Of a stretch of DNA of 64,000 bases, positions 45,756 to 54,380 are shown one piece after another. How positions within the stretch are numbered: the stretch's first letter is position 1; each line of letters opens with the position of its first letter. The notes beneath the pieces are model-generated. The model ran no database searches. It was not told the origin of the DNA and saw nothing but the letters and a program-made list of their open reading frames with translations. Made by a program: the position numbers and the translations under genes. The stretch covers positions 1-64,000 of the forward strand of contig DATMEP010000096.1 of the NCBI GenBank assembly GCA_035556755.1, written 5' to 3'. Origin of the DNA: VRUE01 sp035556755. Lineage in GTDB: Bacteria > Actinomycetota > Thermoleophilia > Solirubrobacterales > 70-9.

Positions 45756-46967
45756 GTGAAGATGCTGTTCGCGAGCACTTCGCCACTGCGTCGCGAGATC
45801 GAGGGGAGGATCCCGGAGCGCCCCTTCGCGGTCGAGTTCTGGGACGGGACCCGGCTGCCCTCGACGAACGGCGACGGGCCGACGTTCTACGTCCGCTCGC
45901 CGCGCGCCGCCGCACACGTCCTGCGCGCGCCCGGCCAGCTCGGCCTCGGCCGCGCCTACGTCAGCGGCGAGATCGAGGTCGACGACATGGACGCGGTCAT
46001 CGAGCTGCTCGACAGCTGGCAGCCGCCGCCCCTGGAGGGAGGCGATAAGGCGCGGCTGCTGCTTGCCGCGGTGCGCGCCGCCGGTCTGACCCGGCCGCCG
46101 CGCCGTCCCGCCGCCGAGCTGCAGCCCAGCGGGCGGCGCCACAGCAGGGAGCGCGACGCCCGCGCGGTCCGCCACCACTACGACGTCTCCAACGAGTTCT
46201 TCTCGCTCTTCCTCGACGACTCGACGACCTACAGCTGCGCGATCTTCTCCCGCGGTGCCGAGACGCTGGAGGCGGCGCAGGAAGAGAAGCTGGAGACGGT
46301 CTGCCGCAAGCTGGCGCTGAAGGAGGGCGAGCGGCTGCTCGACGTCGGCTGCGGCTGGGGCAGCTTCCCGCTCTGGGCGGCGACGCGGCACGGTGTCAGC
46401 GTGGTCGGCATCACCCTCTCGCCGCCGCAGGCGGAGAAGGCGCGGCAGCGGGCCGAGGCGGCCGGCGTCGCCGACCGGGTCGAGATCCGCGTCATGGACT
46501 ACCGCGACCTCACCGGCGAGCGCTTCGACGCGATCGCCAGCATCGGCATGGTCGAGCACGTCGGCGAGGAGCAGATCGACGTCTACGCGCGGACGCTGGC
46601 CGGCCTGCTCGAGCCCGGCGGCCGCCTGCTCAACCACGGCATCACCCGGTTGCGGCACAACGACCCCGAGGCCGGGGCGTTCTCGGAGCGCTATGTCTTC
46701 CCCGACGCCGAGCCGCTGCACCTCTCGCGGGTGCTGCTGGCGCTCGAAGGGGCCGGCTTCGTCCCCCGCCACGTCGAGGAGTTCGGCGCCGACTACGCCG
46801 AGACCCTGCGCCACTGGGCGCGGCGCCTGGACGAGAACCTCGACGAGGCGATCCGCCTGGCCGGCCCCGAACGGGTCCGAGTCTGGCGCCTCTACCTGCG
46901 CGCCGCCCGCAACGGCTTCGAAAACGGCTTCACCTCGATCTACCAGGCCCGCTGCACCCTGGCCTGA
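45756..46967 (+). CDS. Cyclopropane-fatty-acyl-phospholipid synthase family methyltransferase
   Basis: This 403-aa protein has an N-terminal lipid-binding domain (RSPRAAAHVLRAPGQLGLGRAYVSGEIEVD). It is followed by VRHHYDVSNEFFSLFLDDSTTYSCAIF, the canonical CFA motif, and the SAM site LLDVGCGWGSFPLWAATRHG. SERYVFPDAEPLHLSRVLLALE is also typical. It methylates a cis double bond with SAM. GTG at 45756 or ATG at 45762. Divergent from the desaturase. Confidence 0.93.
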   Translation: MKMLFASTSPLRREIEGRIPERPFAVEFWDGTRLPSTNGDGPTFYVRSPRAAAHVLRAPGQLGLGRAYVSGEIEVDDMDAVIELLDSWQPPPLEGGDKARLLLAAVRAAGLTRPPRRPAAELQPSGRRHSRERDARAVRHHYDVSNEFFSLFLDDSTTYSCAIFSRGAETLEAAQEEKLETVCRKLALKEGERLLDVGCGWGSFPLWAATRHGVSVVGITLSPPQAEKARQRAEAAGVADRVEIRVMDYRDLTGERFDAIASIGMVEHVGEEQIDVYARTLAGLLEPGGRLLNHGITRLRHNDPEAGAFSERYVFPDAEPLHLSRVLLALEGAGFVPRHVEEFGADYAETLRHWARRLDENLDEAIRLAGPERVRVWRLYLRAARNGFENGFTSIYQARCTLA

Positions 46968-46995
46968 GATCGAGTTTGGTGGGAGACCGGGTGGC

Positions 46996-49380
46996 TCAGG
47001 GGGTCTCGGAGGACTCGTACCAGTCGATCCAGCCGTCGCAGGCGGCGGCGAGCGGGACGAGGCGGCGCGGTCCGGCGGGTACCGCGACCAGGTTGCCGAG
47101 CTGCGCCTTGCCGGCGTAGCCGCTGAGCCGCTGCAGCGTGCTCGGCTCGCTCGCGGCGATCGTGAAGCGGGCGCGGCCGCCGTCGCTGACGATCTCCCCT
47201 GCCGGCCAGAACTGGCCGTCGTTGGCGAGGCTGATCGTGTTCGGGCGCTGGCCGTCGAGGGCCGGCTCGAGGGCCTGGCGGAAGCCGGGGGCGCTGAGGG
47301 TCAGCTCGAAGGGGGAGAAGTACTGCAGCGAGAGCAGCCAGCGGCCGGCGGGCAGCTCCAGCGTCTGGGTGGCGCTCTCGCCGGTGCCGAGCACGTCGCC
47401 CGGCACCCAGCGTGACTTGGGGCCGATCGCCGGCGCCCCGAACAGCGACGCGCGGCCGCCGCTGGCGAGCAGGATGCGGATCTCGGGCGAGGCGCACCCG
47501 GCCCATGCCCCCGCGTCGGTCCCCTCGAGCAGCACGTGGCGGTCGTCGGGCGTTGGGCCAGTCCGCTTCCAGAGCAGGAAGGACGGGGTGGCGGCGACGC
47601 GGCGGAAGTTGGGCGGGGCCTGGCTGTTCCAGGCGGCGCGGCCGGTGATCACGTAGGGGAAGCGGTCGAGCGTGCCCTGGGAGAAGGAGTCGAAGTCGAT
47701 CGGACTGTAGGCGTCGCCGGTGTCGAACGGCTTTTCGGGGTTGTGCGCGACCTCTTCGTCGGGGAACTCGACCAGCGGCACGTGGGTGTCGGCACCGAGC
47801 AGCTCGTAGGCGGCGTAGCGGTCCTGGCCGGCGTAGAGGACGGGTTCGCCTTCCAGCTTCGGCAGGAAGGAGCGCAGCTCGGCGCCGTGGCCGGGCGGCC
47901 CGACCGGCGCGTCGCGCAGCGCGAGCAGGCTCGAGTAGGCGGCGCCGCCGACGAAGACGACGGCGAGTAGGAACCAGCCCAGCCGCACGATCGACGCCGA
48001 GTTCGCGTTTAGTCGCGCTATTCGAGAAGAAGTGCGAACTCGATCTGGCCAAGCCTCGGCGAGCAGCGGCCGGATCGCGACCAGCATCGCCAGCGGCGCG
48101 GCGATCATCAGCGCCTTGGCCTGGGAGTAGTCGCCGCTGGTGGGGAGGGCGGCGAGGTAGAGAGCCGCGCAGGCGGCGAGCCCGATCGGCACGGCGAGCT
48201 CGCGCCGGCGAACCCACCAGGCGGCGCCGAGCGCCACCGCGAGCACCCCGATCGCCCCCGCGAGGCCGGTCAGCTGGGGGCCGCCGGGCGCGTCGAGGCG
48301 GTAGTTCGACGATGGCCAGACGCCGAGCGCCTCGATCGGCGAGACGGCGCCGTAGGTGTTGGCCCCGGCCACTTTGTTGAAGGTGTGGACGAAGCCGAAC
48401 GGGCCGACCAGCGTCGCCGCGACCGCGAGCCCGCCCAGCGGCGCGACGATCGCCAGCGTCGCCGGGCGCAGCAGGGTGCGCAGCAGCGCCCGGGGGGCCA
48501 GCGCCGAGCGCACCTCGGGCAGGGTCAGGCTCCACAGCGCCAGGATCGCGATCGGCCAGGCGAGTCCGGCGAAGCTGTAGGAGAAGAAGATGCCGCCGGC
48601 GAGCGCCAGGTAGGGAAGGGCGAAGCGGAGCCGCGCGACGGCGCCGGTGGGGAGGGGGCCGGGGTCGCGCAGGGCGATCGCGAAGGCGAGCACGAAGAGG
48701 GCCTCGGCGGTCTCCTTGAAGGCGCCCTGGGCGAAGTAGGAGGCAGCCAGGTAGGGGACGGCGACCATCGTTGCGGCGAGCAGGCGCCGCCGGGGGCCGA
48801 AGCCGGGCAGGGCGCCGAGCGCGGTGAGGCCGGTGAGGATGCCGATCGCGAAGACCTCGCCGACAAAGGCCTGGCCGAGCCCGATGCCCGGCACGGCGGC
48901 GATCGCCACCGCGAGGCCGTGCGGGCCGAGCGGGTAGCCGGGCTCCGGCGTCGGCCCGAAGCCGCTGCGCAGCCACTCGGCCCAGGCCAGGTGGAGGCCG
49001 AGGTCGTTGTTGAAGCCGACACCGAGCAGGCCCCAGCGGGCCGTCATCGCGAAGGGGATCGAGAGCACGAGGGCGACGACGAGCGCGACCGGGAGGCCCT
49101 GCCGCAGCGCCTCGCGGTCCCAACGCCACCGCGGTCCCAACGCCACGATCGCCGCCGCCGCGACGATCAGCAGGCCCAGGCCCAGCGTCGCCGAGGCGCC
49201 GTGCCCCGGCGCCCGGGCGAGGACCCCGGTCACCGTCAGCACCGCGCCGAAGCCGGCCGCCGGCGCCAGCCACGACCACGAGTCGCGCCCCGCGACGGAG
49301 AGCAGCGCGCGTCCGACGAGCAGCGAGGCGGCGCAGATCAACGCCGCCGAGGCGTAGGTCCCGATCATCAGCGAGGGCAA
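46996..49380 (-). CDS. Large polytopic membrane protein, glycosyltransferase-like
   Basis: This 794-aa protein has about 12 hydrophobic helices in the first 490 residues, then a soluble extracytoplasmic end (VRLGW helix, then LRSFLPKLEGEPVLYAGQDRYAAYELLG ...) with a beta-sandwich-like last 150 residues. VGFNNDLGLHLAWAEWLRSGFGP early on resembles the first-loop Asp region of GT-C transferases, so a lipid-linked sugar transferase is possible. I do not recognise the exact family. TTG start at 49380; ATG four codons later is an alternative. Convergent with the CFA gene. Confidence 0.7.
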   Translation of the reverse strand: MPSLMIGTYASAALICAASLLVGRALLSVAGRDSWSWLAPAAGFGAVLTVTGVLARAPGHGASATLGLGLLIVAAAAIVALGPRWRWDREALRQGLPVALVVALVLSIPFAMTARWGLLGVGFNNDLGLHLAWAEWLRSGFGPTPEPGYPLGPHGLAVAIAAVPGIGLGQAFVGEVFAIGILTGLTALGALPGFGPRRRLLAATMVAVPYLAASYFAQGAFKETAEALFVLAFAIALRDPGPLPTGAVARLRFALPYLALAGGIFFSYSFAGLAWPIAILALWSLTLPEVRSALAPRALLRTLLRPATLAIVAPLGGLAVAATLVGPFGFVHTFNKVAGANTYGAVSPIEALGVWPSSNYRLDAPGGPQLTGLAGAIGVLAVALGAAWWVRRRELAVPIGLAACAALYLAALPTSGDYSQAKALMIAAPLAMLVAIRPLLAEAWPDRVRTSSRIARLNANSASIVRLGWFLLAVVFVGGAAYSSLLALRDAPVGPPGHGAELRSFLPKLEGEPVLYAGQDRYAAYELLGADTHVPLVEFPDEEVAHNPEKPFDTGDAYSPIDFDSFSQGTLDRFPYVITGRAAWNSQAPPNFRRVAATPSFLLWKRTGPTPDDRHVLLEGTDAGAWAGCASPEIRILLASGGRASLFGAPAIGPKSRWVPGDVLGTGESATQTLELPAGRWLLSLQYFSPFELTLSAPGFRQALEPALDGQRPNTISLANDGQFWPAGEIVSDGGRARFTIAASEPSTLQRLSGYAGKAQLGNLVAVPAGPRRLVPLAAACDGWIDWYESSETP

Positions 49381-49431
49381 CCTATGACAGCGGTCGGCCG
49401 CGGCGCGGCCCGCCCACGACGCGCAGTCGCC

Positions 49432-50142
49432 TCAGTAGCGCTCGGCAGCGCGCTCCAGGGTCTCGCGCAGGTTGTCGCCGCGCAGCGGCCCCTCGTGCCC
49501 GGCGCAGACGATGGCCGGTTCCAGCGCTGCCAGCCGCCGCACCGACTCCTTCGCTTTGGCGTGGTTCCAGGCCCAAGCGGGGTGGGGAACGCTCGCCTCA
49601 CCCTGCGGCAGCGGTTTCAGCCGCCCCGAGTCGACGAAGTAGACGACGTCGCTGACGATCGCCAGCCGGTCGCTCTCGCGCCAGAGGCCGATCAGGCCCG
49701 GCGCGTGGCCGGGGAAGTGCAGGACGCGGAAGCCCGCCACCTCGTCGCCCTCCGAGACCGTGCCGTCGATCTTCACCGCGCCGCCGTCCCAGCGCCGCAG
49801 CAGGAGAGGGTAGATCCAGCGGATCGGGGCAACCGGCAGCTGCGAGAGGTCGAAGTAGGGGGCGATCGAGGCGTCGCTTTCGGCGTCGGTGACGTCGTCG
49901 GCGTGGCAGTGGACCGGGACGCCCATGTACGGCGCGGTGCCACGGTGGTCGGCGTGGGCGTGGCCGAGCACGACCCGCTTCAGTCCGCCGAGGCTCTCCG
50001 CCGCCTTCCGTGCCGCCTTCGTCATCGACTTGGTGCCGGCGTCGAACTGGACGACGCCGTCCCCGTCGTCGAGGAAGTAGACGTTCATCGCCCCGCGGAA
50101 GTCCCCGCGCAGCAGCCAGACCCCGTCCGCGATCCTCTCCAT
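49432..50142 (-). CDS. Metallo-beta-lactamase-fold hydrolase
   Basis: This 236-aa protein starts at MERIADGVWLLRGDFRGAMNVYFL, the usual opening of glyoxalase-II-like proteins. LGHAHADHRGTAPYM is the metal motif (H-x-H-x-D-H), with further ligands in LHFPGHAPGLIGLW, AIVSDVVYF (Asp) and VCAGHEGPLRG. Cytosolic. Substrate unknown. It is divergent from the 49-aa membrane protein with a 34-bp gap. Confidence 0.87.
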   Translation of the reverse strand: MERIADGVWLLRGDFRGAMNVYFLDDGDGVVQFDAGTKSMTKAARKAAESLGGLKRVVLGHAHADHRGTAPYMGVPVHCHADDVTDAESDASIAPYFDLSQLPVAPIRWIYPLLLRRWDGGAVKIDGTVSEGDEVAGFRVLHFPGHAPGLIGLWRESDRLAIVSDVVYFVDSGRLKPLPQGEASVPHPAWAWNHAKAKESVRRLAALEPAIVCAGHEGPLRGDNLRETLERAAERY

Positions 50143-50176
50143 GCCAGCCAGCCTACCCGCGACTAGGCTGCCGGTC

Positions 50177-50326
50177 ATGCCGACTCTCTGGAAAGTCGGG
50201 CTGGCGATCCTCGTCGCCTGCCTGCTCGCCTCGATGGCGATCGCGGTCGTCCGCCTGGCGACGACGCCGACCGAGATCCTCGGCGACGGTTTCCGCGGTC
50301 TTCCCGCGCGCCACTCGGCGCGTTAG
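50177..50326 (+). CDS. Small single-pass membrane protein (49 aa)
   Basis: MPTLWKVGLAILVACLLASMAIAVV forms one hydrophobic helix, followed by a polar tail (RLATTPTEILGDGFRGLPARHSAR). It ends 9 nt before the universal stress protein start, so the two are likely one unit. No known family. Confidence 0.5.
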   Translation: MPTLWKVGLAILVACLLASMAIAVVRLATTPTEILGDGFRGLPARHSAR

Positions 50327-50335
50327 TATCACCGC

Positions 50336-50779
50336 GTGTTCTCGCGCATCGTGGTAGGGACGGATGGGTCGGAGACCGCCGCCGAGGCGGTCCGGCAGGC
50401 TGCCGACCTGGCCAAGCTCTCCGGCGCCCAGCTCAGCATCGTCAGCGCCTACGAGCCCGTCTCCAAACGCCGCACCGAGGGCGAGCAGCTGGACGCCCCG
50501 GCGGACGTCCAGCACCAGCTCGGCCCCCGCGAGGACGTCAACCTCGTGCTCGAGGCCGCCGCCGCGGCGGCGAAGAAGGAGGGCCTGGAGGTCCAGACCC
50601 ACCCGGTCGAGGGCAACCCCGCCGACGCGATCCTCACCGTCGCCGAGGACACCAACGCCGACCTGATCGTCGTCGGCAACAAAGGGATGACCGGGGCGCG
50701 CCGCTTCTTGCTCGGCAGCGTCCCCAACAACGTCTCCCACCACGCTCCCTGCAGCGTCCTCGTAGTCCGCACGACCTAG
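50336..50779 (+). CDS. Universal stress protein (UspA family, ATP-binding type)
   Basis: This 147-aa protein starts from GTG: FSRIVVGTDGSETAAEAVRQAADLAKLSGA. The ATP-binding signature GNKGMTGARRFLLGSVPNNVSHHAPCSVLVV (G-2x-G-9x-G-S) is present, so it should bind ATP like the MJ0577 group. Cytosolic, dimeric; involved in stress and energy-limited states. Followed by a GC-rich hairpin before the convergent secreted gene. Confidence 0.93.
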   Translation: MFSRIVVGTDGSETAAEAVRQAADLAKLSGAQLSIVSAYEPVSKRRTEGEQLDAPADVQHQLGPREDVNLVLEAAAAAAKKEGLEVQTHPVEGNPADAILTVAEDTNADLIVVGNKGMTGARRFLLGSVPNNVSHHAPCSVLVVRTT

Positions 50780-50792
50780 CGGCTTACCCGGA

Positions 50793-50808
50793 GGCCGCGT
50801 CCGCGGCC
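50793..50808. terminator. GC-rich hairpin between convergent genes
   Basis: GGCCGCG-TC-CGCGGCC follows the stress protein stop by 13 nt. There is no T run, so its efficiency as an intrinsic terminator is doubtful. Confidence 0.4.
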
Positions 50809-50822
50809 CCCGGGGTGCATCC

Positions 50823-51443
50823 TTATCCTGTTTCTTCGTAGTCGAGTTCGACTGGAGTTCCGTTGCTTGTCTCCAGTGTGAATTTGCCCTCGATCGCGCC
50901 GACCGGGGGGCAGCCCGGCCCAGTCCCGGTGAGGGCGGACTGTGTGATCTCGAATTCATCGACCCCCCATCCGCGCCCTTCTAGGTGAGCGGTGCCCGCG
51001 AAATGACATGTCTGGAGCGGCGTCGTGTGATTCACATCGCTGGGGTGGTATATGTGGTCTATCAATGTCACGCCAACGTTTCCTGTGCCCCATGTATTGA
51101 TTGTCAGGTTTTGGACGACTGTCAAATCTGTGATTGTCACTCGGAAACCGTTCTCTGCAACTGTGCAGTGTTCGGTTGTTCCTTCTCCCAGTGGGTTGAG
51201 GACGACATGGCCTCCCGGGCCGTTCGTGACAACTTCGAAGTGAAGCATCACTTTTGTGCAAACAATCGTGCCTTGGCTCGTTGTTATCTTTAGATCGGTG
51301 CTTGTAGCTGTGACGCCTGCGCCAGCTGCGAGTTTCTGTGTGTCCTCTGTCAGTGTGACTTCGGCCTGAGCAGCCGCCGGCGCCGTGACGGCGATTACCG
51401 TTAGCGCTATGCTGCCGAATAGCAGAATTCTCTTGATGCTCAT
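50823..51443 (-). CDS. Small secreted four-cysteine protein (paralogue 1)
   Basis: This 206-aa protein starts from ATG at 51443 after GGGAAAGAG. The signal peptide MSIKRILLFGSIALTVIAVTAPAAAQA is followed by a beta-rich body with four Cys (TIVCTKV, TEHCTVA, LQTCHFA, GPGCPPV). It shares the signal peptide layout, Cys number and 'VTITDLTV / ITDVTIT' strand with the genes at 55538, 62820 and 63461. It is the most divergent member. Exported; function unknown. Its promoter and 5' stem-loop match those of the others. Confidence 0.8.
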   Translation of the reverse strand: MSIKRILLFGSIALTVIAVTAPAAAQAEVTLTEDTQKLAAGAGVTATSTDLKITTSQGTIVCTKVMLHFEVVTNGPGGHVVLNPLGEGTTEHCTVAENGFRVTITDLTVVQNLTINTWGTGNVGVTLIDHIYHPSDVNHTTPLQTCHFAGTAHLEGRGWGVDEFEITQSALTGTGPGCPPVGAIEGKFTLETSNGTPVELDYEETG

Positions 51444-51464
51444 CTCTTTCCCTTCATGGTCGTA

Positions 51465-51521
51465 GCTCATCCCCCATTCGGGGGATGAGCGATCCATAAC
51501 GGGGAAGCTCTAGTTAGTCAA
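51465..51521 (-). promoter_or_regulatory. Promoter plus 5'-terminal stem-loop of paralogue 1
   Basis: On the minus strand, TTGACT (51516-51521), 17 nt, then TATGGA (51493-51498). The stem GCTCATCCCC/GGGGATGAGC (51465-51490) begins within about 3 nt of the -10 box, so the RNA would start with the hairpin. The sequence around the -10 (CGTTAT-GATCGC) is nearly the same as upstream of 55538. Confidence 0.65.
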
Positions 51522-51602
51522 TAAATATTGAGCTTAAGACACGCAAATTTGTCTACAGCGACAAGTCGGGTGGCCGCGGCTGCGCCGCACTGACGACCTC
51601 GG

Positions 51603-51956
51603 CTATCTCTCGCCCTCAGGCACCCTGAAGATCTGCTTCAGCTGCTCGTCGTGGTGACCGAGCTTTGCTCCAGTCTCTCGCTCAAGCTCTTCGAGCCGTT
51701 CTTCAATCGCAGAGTATGAAGCTGCAATGCGGCGAAGCTCGACGAATACCCGCATGATCTCTACCAGCGGACGGTTCCGACGACCCCCGTGCCCTCCACT
51801 TGAAATCACAAATTGTGATTTCAAGTCGCTGAACTCTTGCGCGGACAGCTGGAACATGAAGCCGTCGGGAAAGCGCTTGATGTTGCGTTTTACTTGCAGA
51901 ACCAGGACCCTGGTCTCGACGCCGTAAAGGACTGCGAGATCCTCATCGAGCATCAC
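51603..51956 (-). pseudogene. ORF6N-domain protein, shortened
   Basis: The frame gives MLDEDLAVLYGVETRVLVLQVKRNIKRFPDGFMFQLSAQE, the ORF6N/KilA-N-like DNA-binding start. The usual stretch after GGRR (Y-x-F-T-E-Q-G-V-A-M-L-S...) is missing: GGRRNRPLVEIMRVFVELRR joins the two ends, a loss of roughly 25-30 residues. Conserved residues before the first Met (RILVVRERQV) are also in frame but lack a start codon. It is thus probably a decaying prophage or mobile-element regulator. Confidence 0.62.
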
Positions 51957-52149
51957 TTGGCGCTCACGAACGACCAGGATCCTCTTCTCGGTTGCTGGAG
52001 TTGCGATTAGCCCTGCGAGACCTTATTTCCTGCCGAGTCGACCATCGACGCAGGGCTGCAGATGCGTCGGAAGCTATTGTCTGCAGTCGGGATCGCAATT
52101 TGCGAGAAGTGAGGATAATTCGCCAACGAAGCCCTTTTGCTGAGCGCTT

Positions 52150-53499
52150 CTACAACGACGGATCGGTGGCCGCAGCCGCGTCGATAAGGCCGGCGCCCTG
52201 CCGCGTCGCCGCCAGGCCGAGGTTGCGGGCGGTCGCGCCCAGCCGCCGGGCCACCCGGTTCACCGTGCCGCGGGGCGAGGTCTTCGGCGGCAGCACCCCG
52301 CTGGCCAGGACCATCGCCGCGACGCCGGAGACGTGGGCGGCGGCCATCGAGGTGCCGACGTAGTTGGCGGGCTCGCCGAAGCGGCGCGTGTCCCCGCCCT
52401 TCAAGGTCACCTGGTAGATCGGCCGCGACCAGACCGAGGGGCAGCCGGGCACGGGCGCACCGCCGCCGGGGGCAACGACGTCGATCCCGTCGCCGGTCAG
52501 CGAGTAGCCACCGAGGCAGCCGCCCTCGGTGGCGCCGCCGACGCCGATCACGCGCGGGCCGGTGGAGGGCGGTGAGACGCAGGTCTCGGCGCCCAGGTTG
52601 CCGACCGAGGCCACGGTCACGACCCCTTTCTCGTAGGCGCGGCGCAGCTCCTCGTTGATTCCGGGGACGCGCTTGCCGCAACCGAAGTTGAAGCTCATGT
52701 TGATCACGTCGGCGCCGTTGTCGACGGCGAAGCGGATTCCCCTGGCGATGTCGTCGGCCTCGCCGGCTCCGTGCTTGTCGAGGACCCGCACCGGCATCAG
52801 CTTGGCGCGGTAGGCGAGCCCTGCCAGCCCGATGCCGTTGTCGGTCTTCTCGCCGATCGTCCCGGCGATGTGGGTGCCGTGGCCGTTTTCGTCGAGTGGT
52901 AGGGAGTCGCCGGCAACGAAGTCGTAGCCCTTGACGAACTGGCCGGTGGCGAAGTCGGGACTGCGCAGGAAGCGCGGGGACATCGAGCGGTAGGCAACGC
53001 CGGTGTCGAGGACGGCGACGACGATTCCCTGGGCGCCGGGGCGCTTTGCCTCGATCAGGTTCTGCCAGGCGCCCACCGCGTCGATCCCGCCCGGCGAGGT
53101 CGGCAGCAGTGCGGTCGGCGCGCCTTCCCAGGGCAGCAGGTTCCACTGCAGTGAGGTCCAGCCCCCGGGCGCGCCGGGCGGGCCTTCGATCGGGCCCGGG
53201 TCGTTGGGTATCCCCGTGCTGGTCAGCAGCGGCTTCGTGGCCGAGGCGGTGGCGATGTAGTTGGGGGCGGCGTAGGAAACCCGCGGCCTACGCCGCAGCG
53301 CCGCCGTGGCCCGGTGCACGCCGACGCCGGGTGGCAGGTCTACGGAGCGCCCAACTCGCTGGCCCTCGAGCTTGACGACGACCTCGCCGGGCACGAAGGC
53401 GCGCGCCGGCGAGACACCAGTAGCCGCCGCGGCTGGGGCCGTCGCGAAGGCGCCCGCGAGCAGGGCAGAGGCAGCGAAGGTCGTCAGGCGTCGGCTCAT
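52150..53499 (-). CDS. Secreted subtilisin-like serine protease (S8 family)
   Basis: This 449-aa protein has a signal peptide (TTFAASALLAGAFATAPAAAA), a short propeptide-like region (PGEVVVKLEGQRVG...) and the catalytic triad: Asp165 (VVAVLDTG), His207 (NGHGTHIAGT) and Ser384 (YVGTSMAAAHVSG). The oxyanion Asn is in ASVGN. Two Cys pairs may form disulfides. The propeptide lacks a full I9 domain but keeps its start. Exported endopeptidase; it could process the secreted proteins encoded nearby. Confidence 0.93.
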   Translation of the reverse strand: MSRRLTTFAASALLAGAFATAPAAAATGVSPARAFVPGEVVVKLEGQRVGRSVDLPPGVGVHRATAALRRRPRVSYAAPNYIATASATKPLLTSTGIPNDPGPIEGPPGAPGGWTSLQWNLLPWEGAPTALLPTSPGGIDAVGAWQNLIEAKRPGAQGIVVAVLDTGVAYRSMSPRFLRSPDFATGQFVKGYDFVAGDSLPLDENGHGTHIAGTIGEKTDNGIGLAGLAYRAKLMPVRVLDKHGAGEADDIARGIRFAVDNGADVINMSFNFGCGKRVPGINEELRRAYEKGVVTVASVGNLGAETCVSPPSTGPRVIGVGGATEGGCLGGYSLTGDGIDVVAPGGGAPVPGCPSVWSRPIYQVTLKGGDTRRFGEPANYVGTSMAAAHVSGVAAMVLASGVLPPKTSPRGTVNRVARRLGATARNLGLAATRQGAGLIDAAAATDPSL

Positions 53500-53594
53500 G
53501 TCGGATCGGCTCGCGTAAATCCCTGCAGTGGAGCGAGCAATCAGCTAACACCGGCCGGCCCGCGAAGTTGTAGGTGGCACATACTCTCCGATCG

Positions 53595-54062
53595 ATGCCG
53601 GACGAGTCGCTCGACGCCCAGCACCGCCGCCTGATGGGCCTGGCGATCGAGCGCGCCCGCGAGGCGGAGCAGCACGGCGACGTCCCGATCGGGGCCGTGG
53701 TGGCCCGCGAGGGCCAGGTGCTCAGCGCCGCCGGCAACGAGCGGGAGCTGCGCAAGGACCCCACCGCCCACGCCGAGATCCTCGCGATCCGCGCCGCGGC
53801 CGAGGCGCTCGGAGGTTGGCGCCTGCCTGGCACGACCCTCTACGTGACGCTGGAGCCCTGTGCGATGTGCGCCGGGGCGATCGTCCTCGCTCGCATCCCC
53901 ACCGTCGTCTTCGGCGCCTCCGATCCGAAGGCCGGCGCCGCCGGCAGCGTCCTCGACGTCCTCGGCGAGCCCGCGCTCAACCACCGCCCCCAGGTGGTCG
54001 GTGGCCTGATGGAGCCCGAGTGCGCAGCCCTCCTGCGCGATTTCTTCGCCAGCCGCCGCTGA
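53595..54062 (+). CDS. tadA: tRNA-specific adenosine deaminase
   Basis: This 155-aa protein starts from ATG at 53595 (a GTG seven codons earlier is less likely). The zinc site is AHAE (His59, catalytic Glu61) and PCAMC (Cys89, Cys92); GNERELRKDPTAHAEILAIR and the TLEPCAMCAGAIVLARI strand are typical of TadA instead of free-cytosine deaminases. It makes inosine at position 34 of tRNA-Arg(ACG), and such a tRNA lies at 194. tRNA-Ser follows 22 nt later. Confidence 0.92.
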   Translation: MPDESLDAQHRRLMGLAIERAREAEQHGDVPIGAVVAREGQVLSAAGNERELRKDPTAHAEILAIRAAAEALGGWRLPGTTLYVTLEPCAMCAGAIVLARIPTVVFGASDPKAGAAGSVLDVLGEPALNHRPQVVGGLMEPECAALLRDFFASRR

Positions 54063-54084
54063 ACGAATACCCTTTGGCCAACCG

Positions 54085-54174
54085 GAGAGGTGTCCGAGTG
54101 GCTTAAGGAGCGCGACTGGAAATCGCGTGGGCGGGGTTAACCCGCCTCGTGGGTTCGAATCCCACCCTCTCCGC
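54085..54174 (+). tRNA. tRNA-Ser (anticodon GGA)
   Basis: A 90-nt class II tRNA. Acceptor stem GGAGAGG/CCTCTCC, anticodon stem-loop CGCGA-CTGGAAA-TCGCG, long variable arm (GGCGGGGTTAACCCGCC), T-arm GTGGG-TTCGAAT-CCCAC. CCA is not encoded. Reads UCC/UCU. Confidence 0.96.
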
Positions 54175-54380
54175 TCCTAGCGCTTCACCGTTCGATGAAA
54201 GATACGGCGGTCCTCAAACTACATAAAGTATTAATAAAATTCTCTTGATTATTTCCCCTAGGATGGTGGCGGAGATGGCGTCGATTTGCAAGGGAAGGCG
54301 CTGGCATAGGACTCGATACGCACAAGGGGAATCCGGAGTTAGGCAACGGGCCGGCTCGCACGAGTCGGTCGCGGGTCCCG

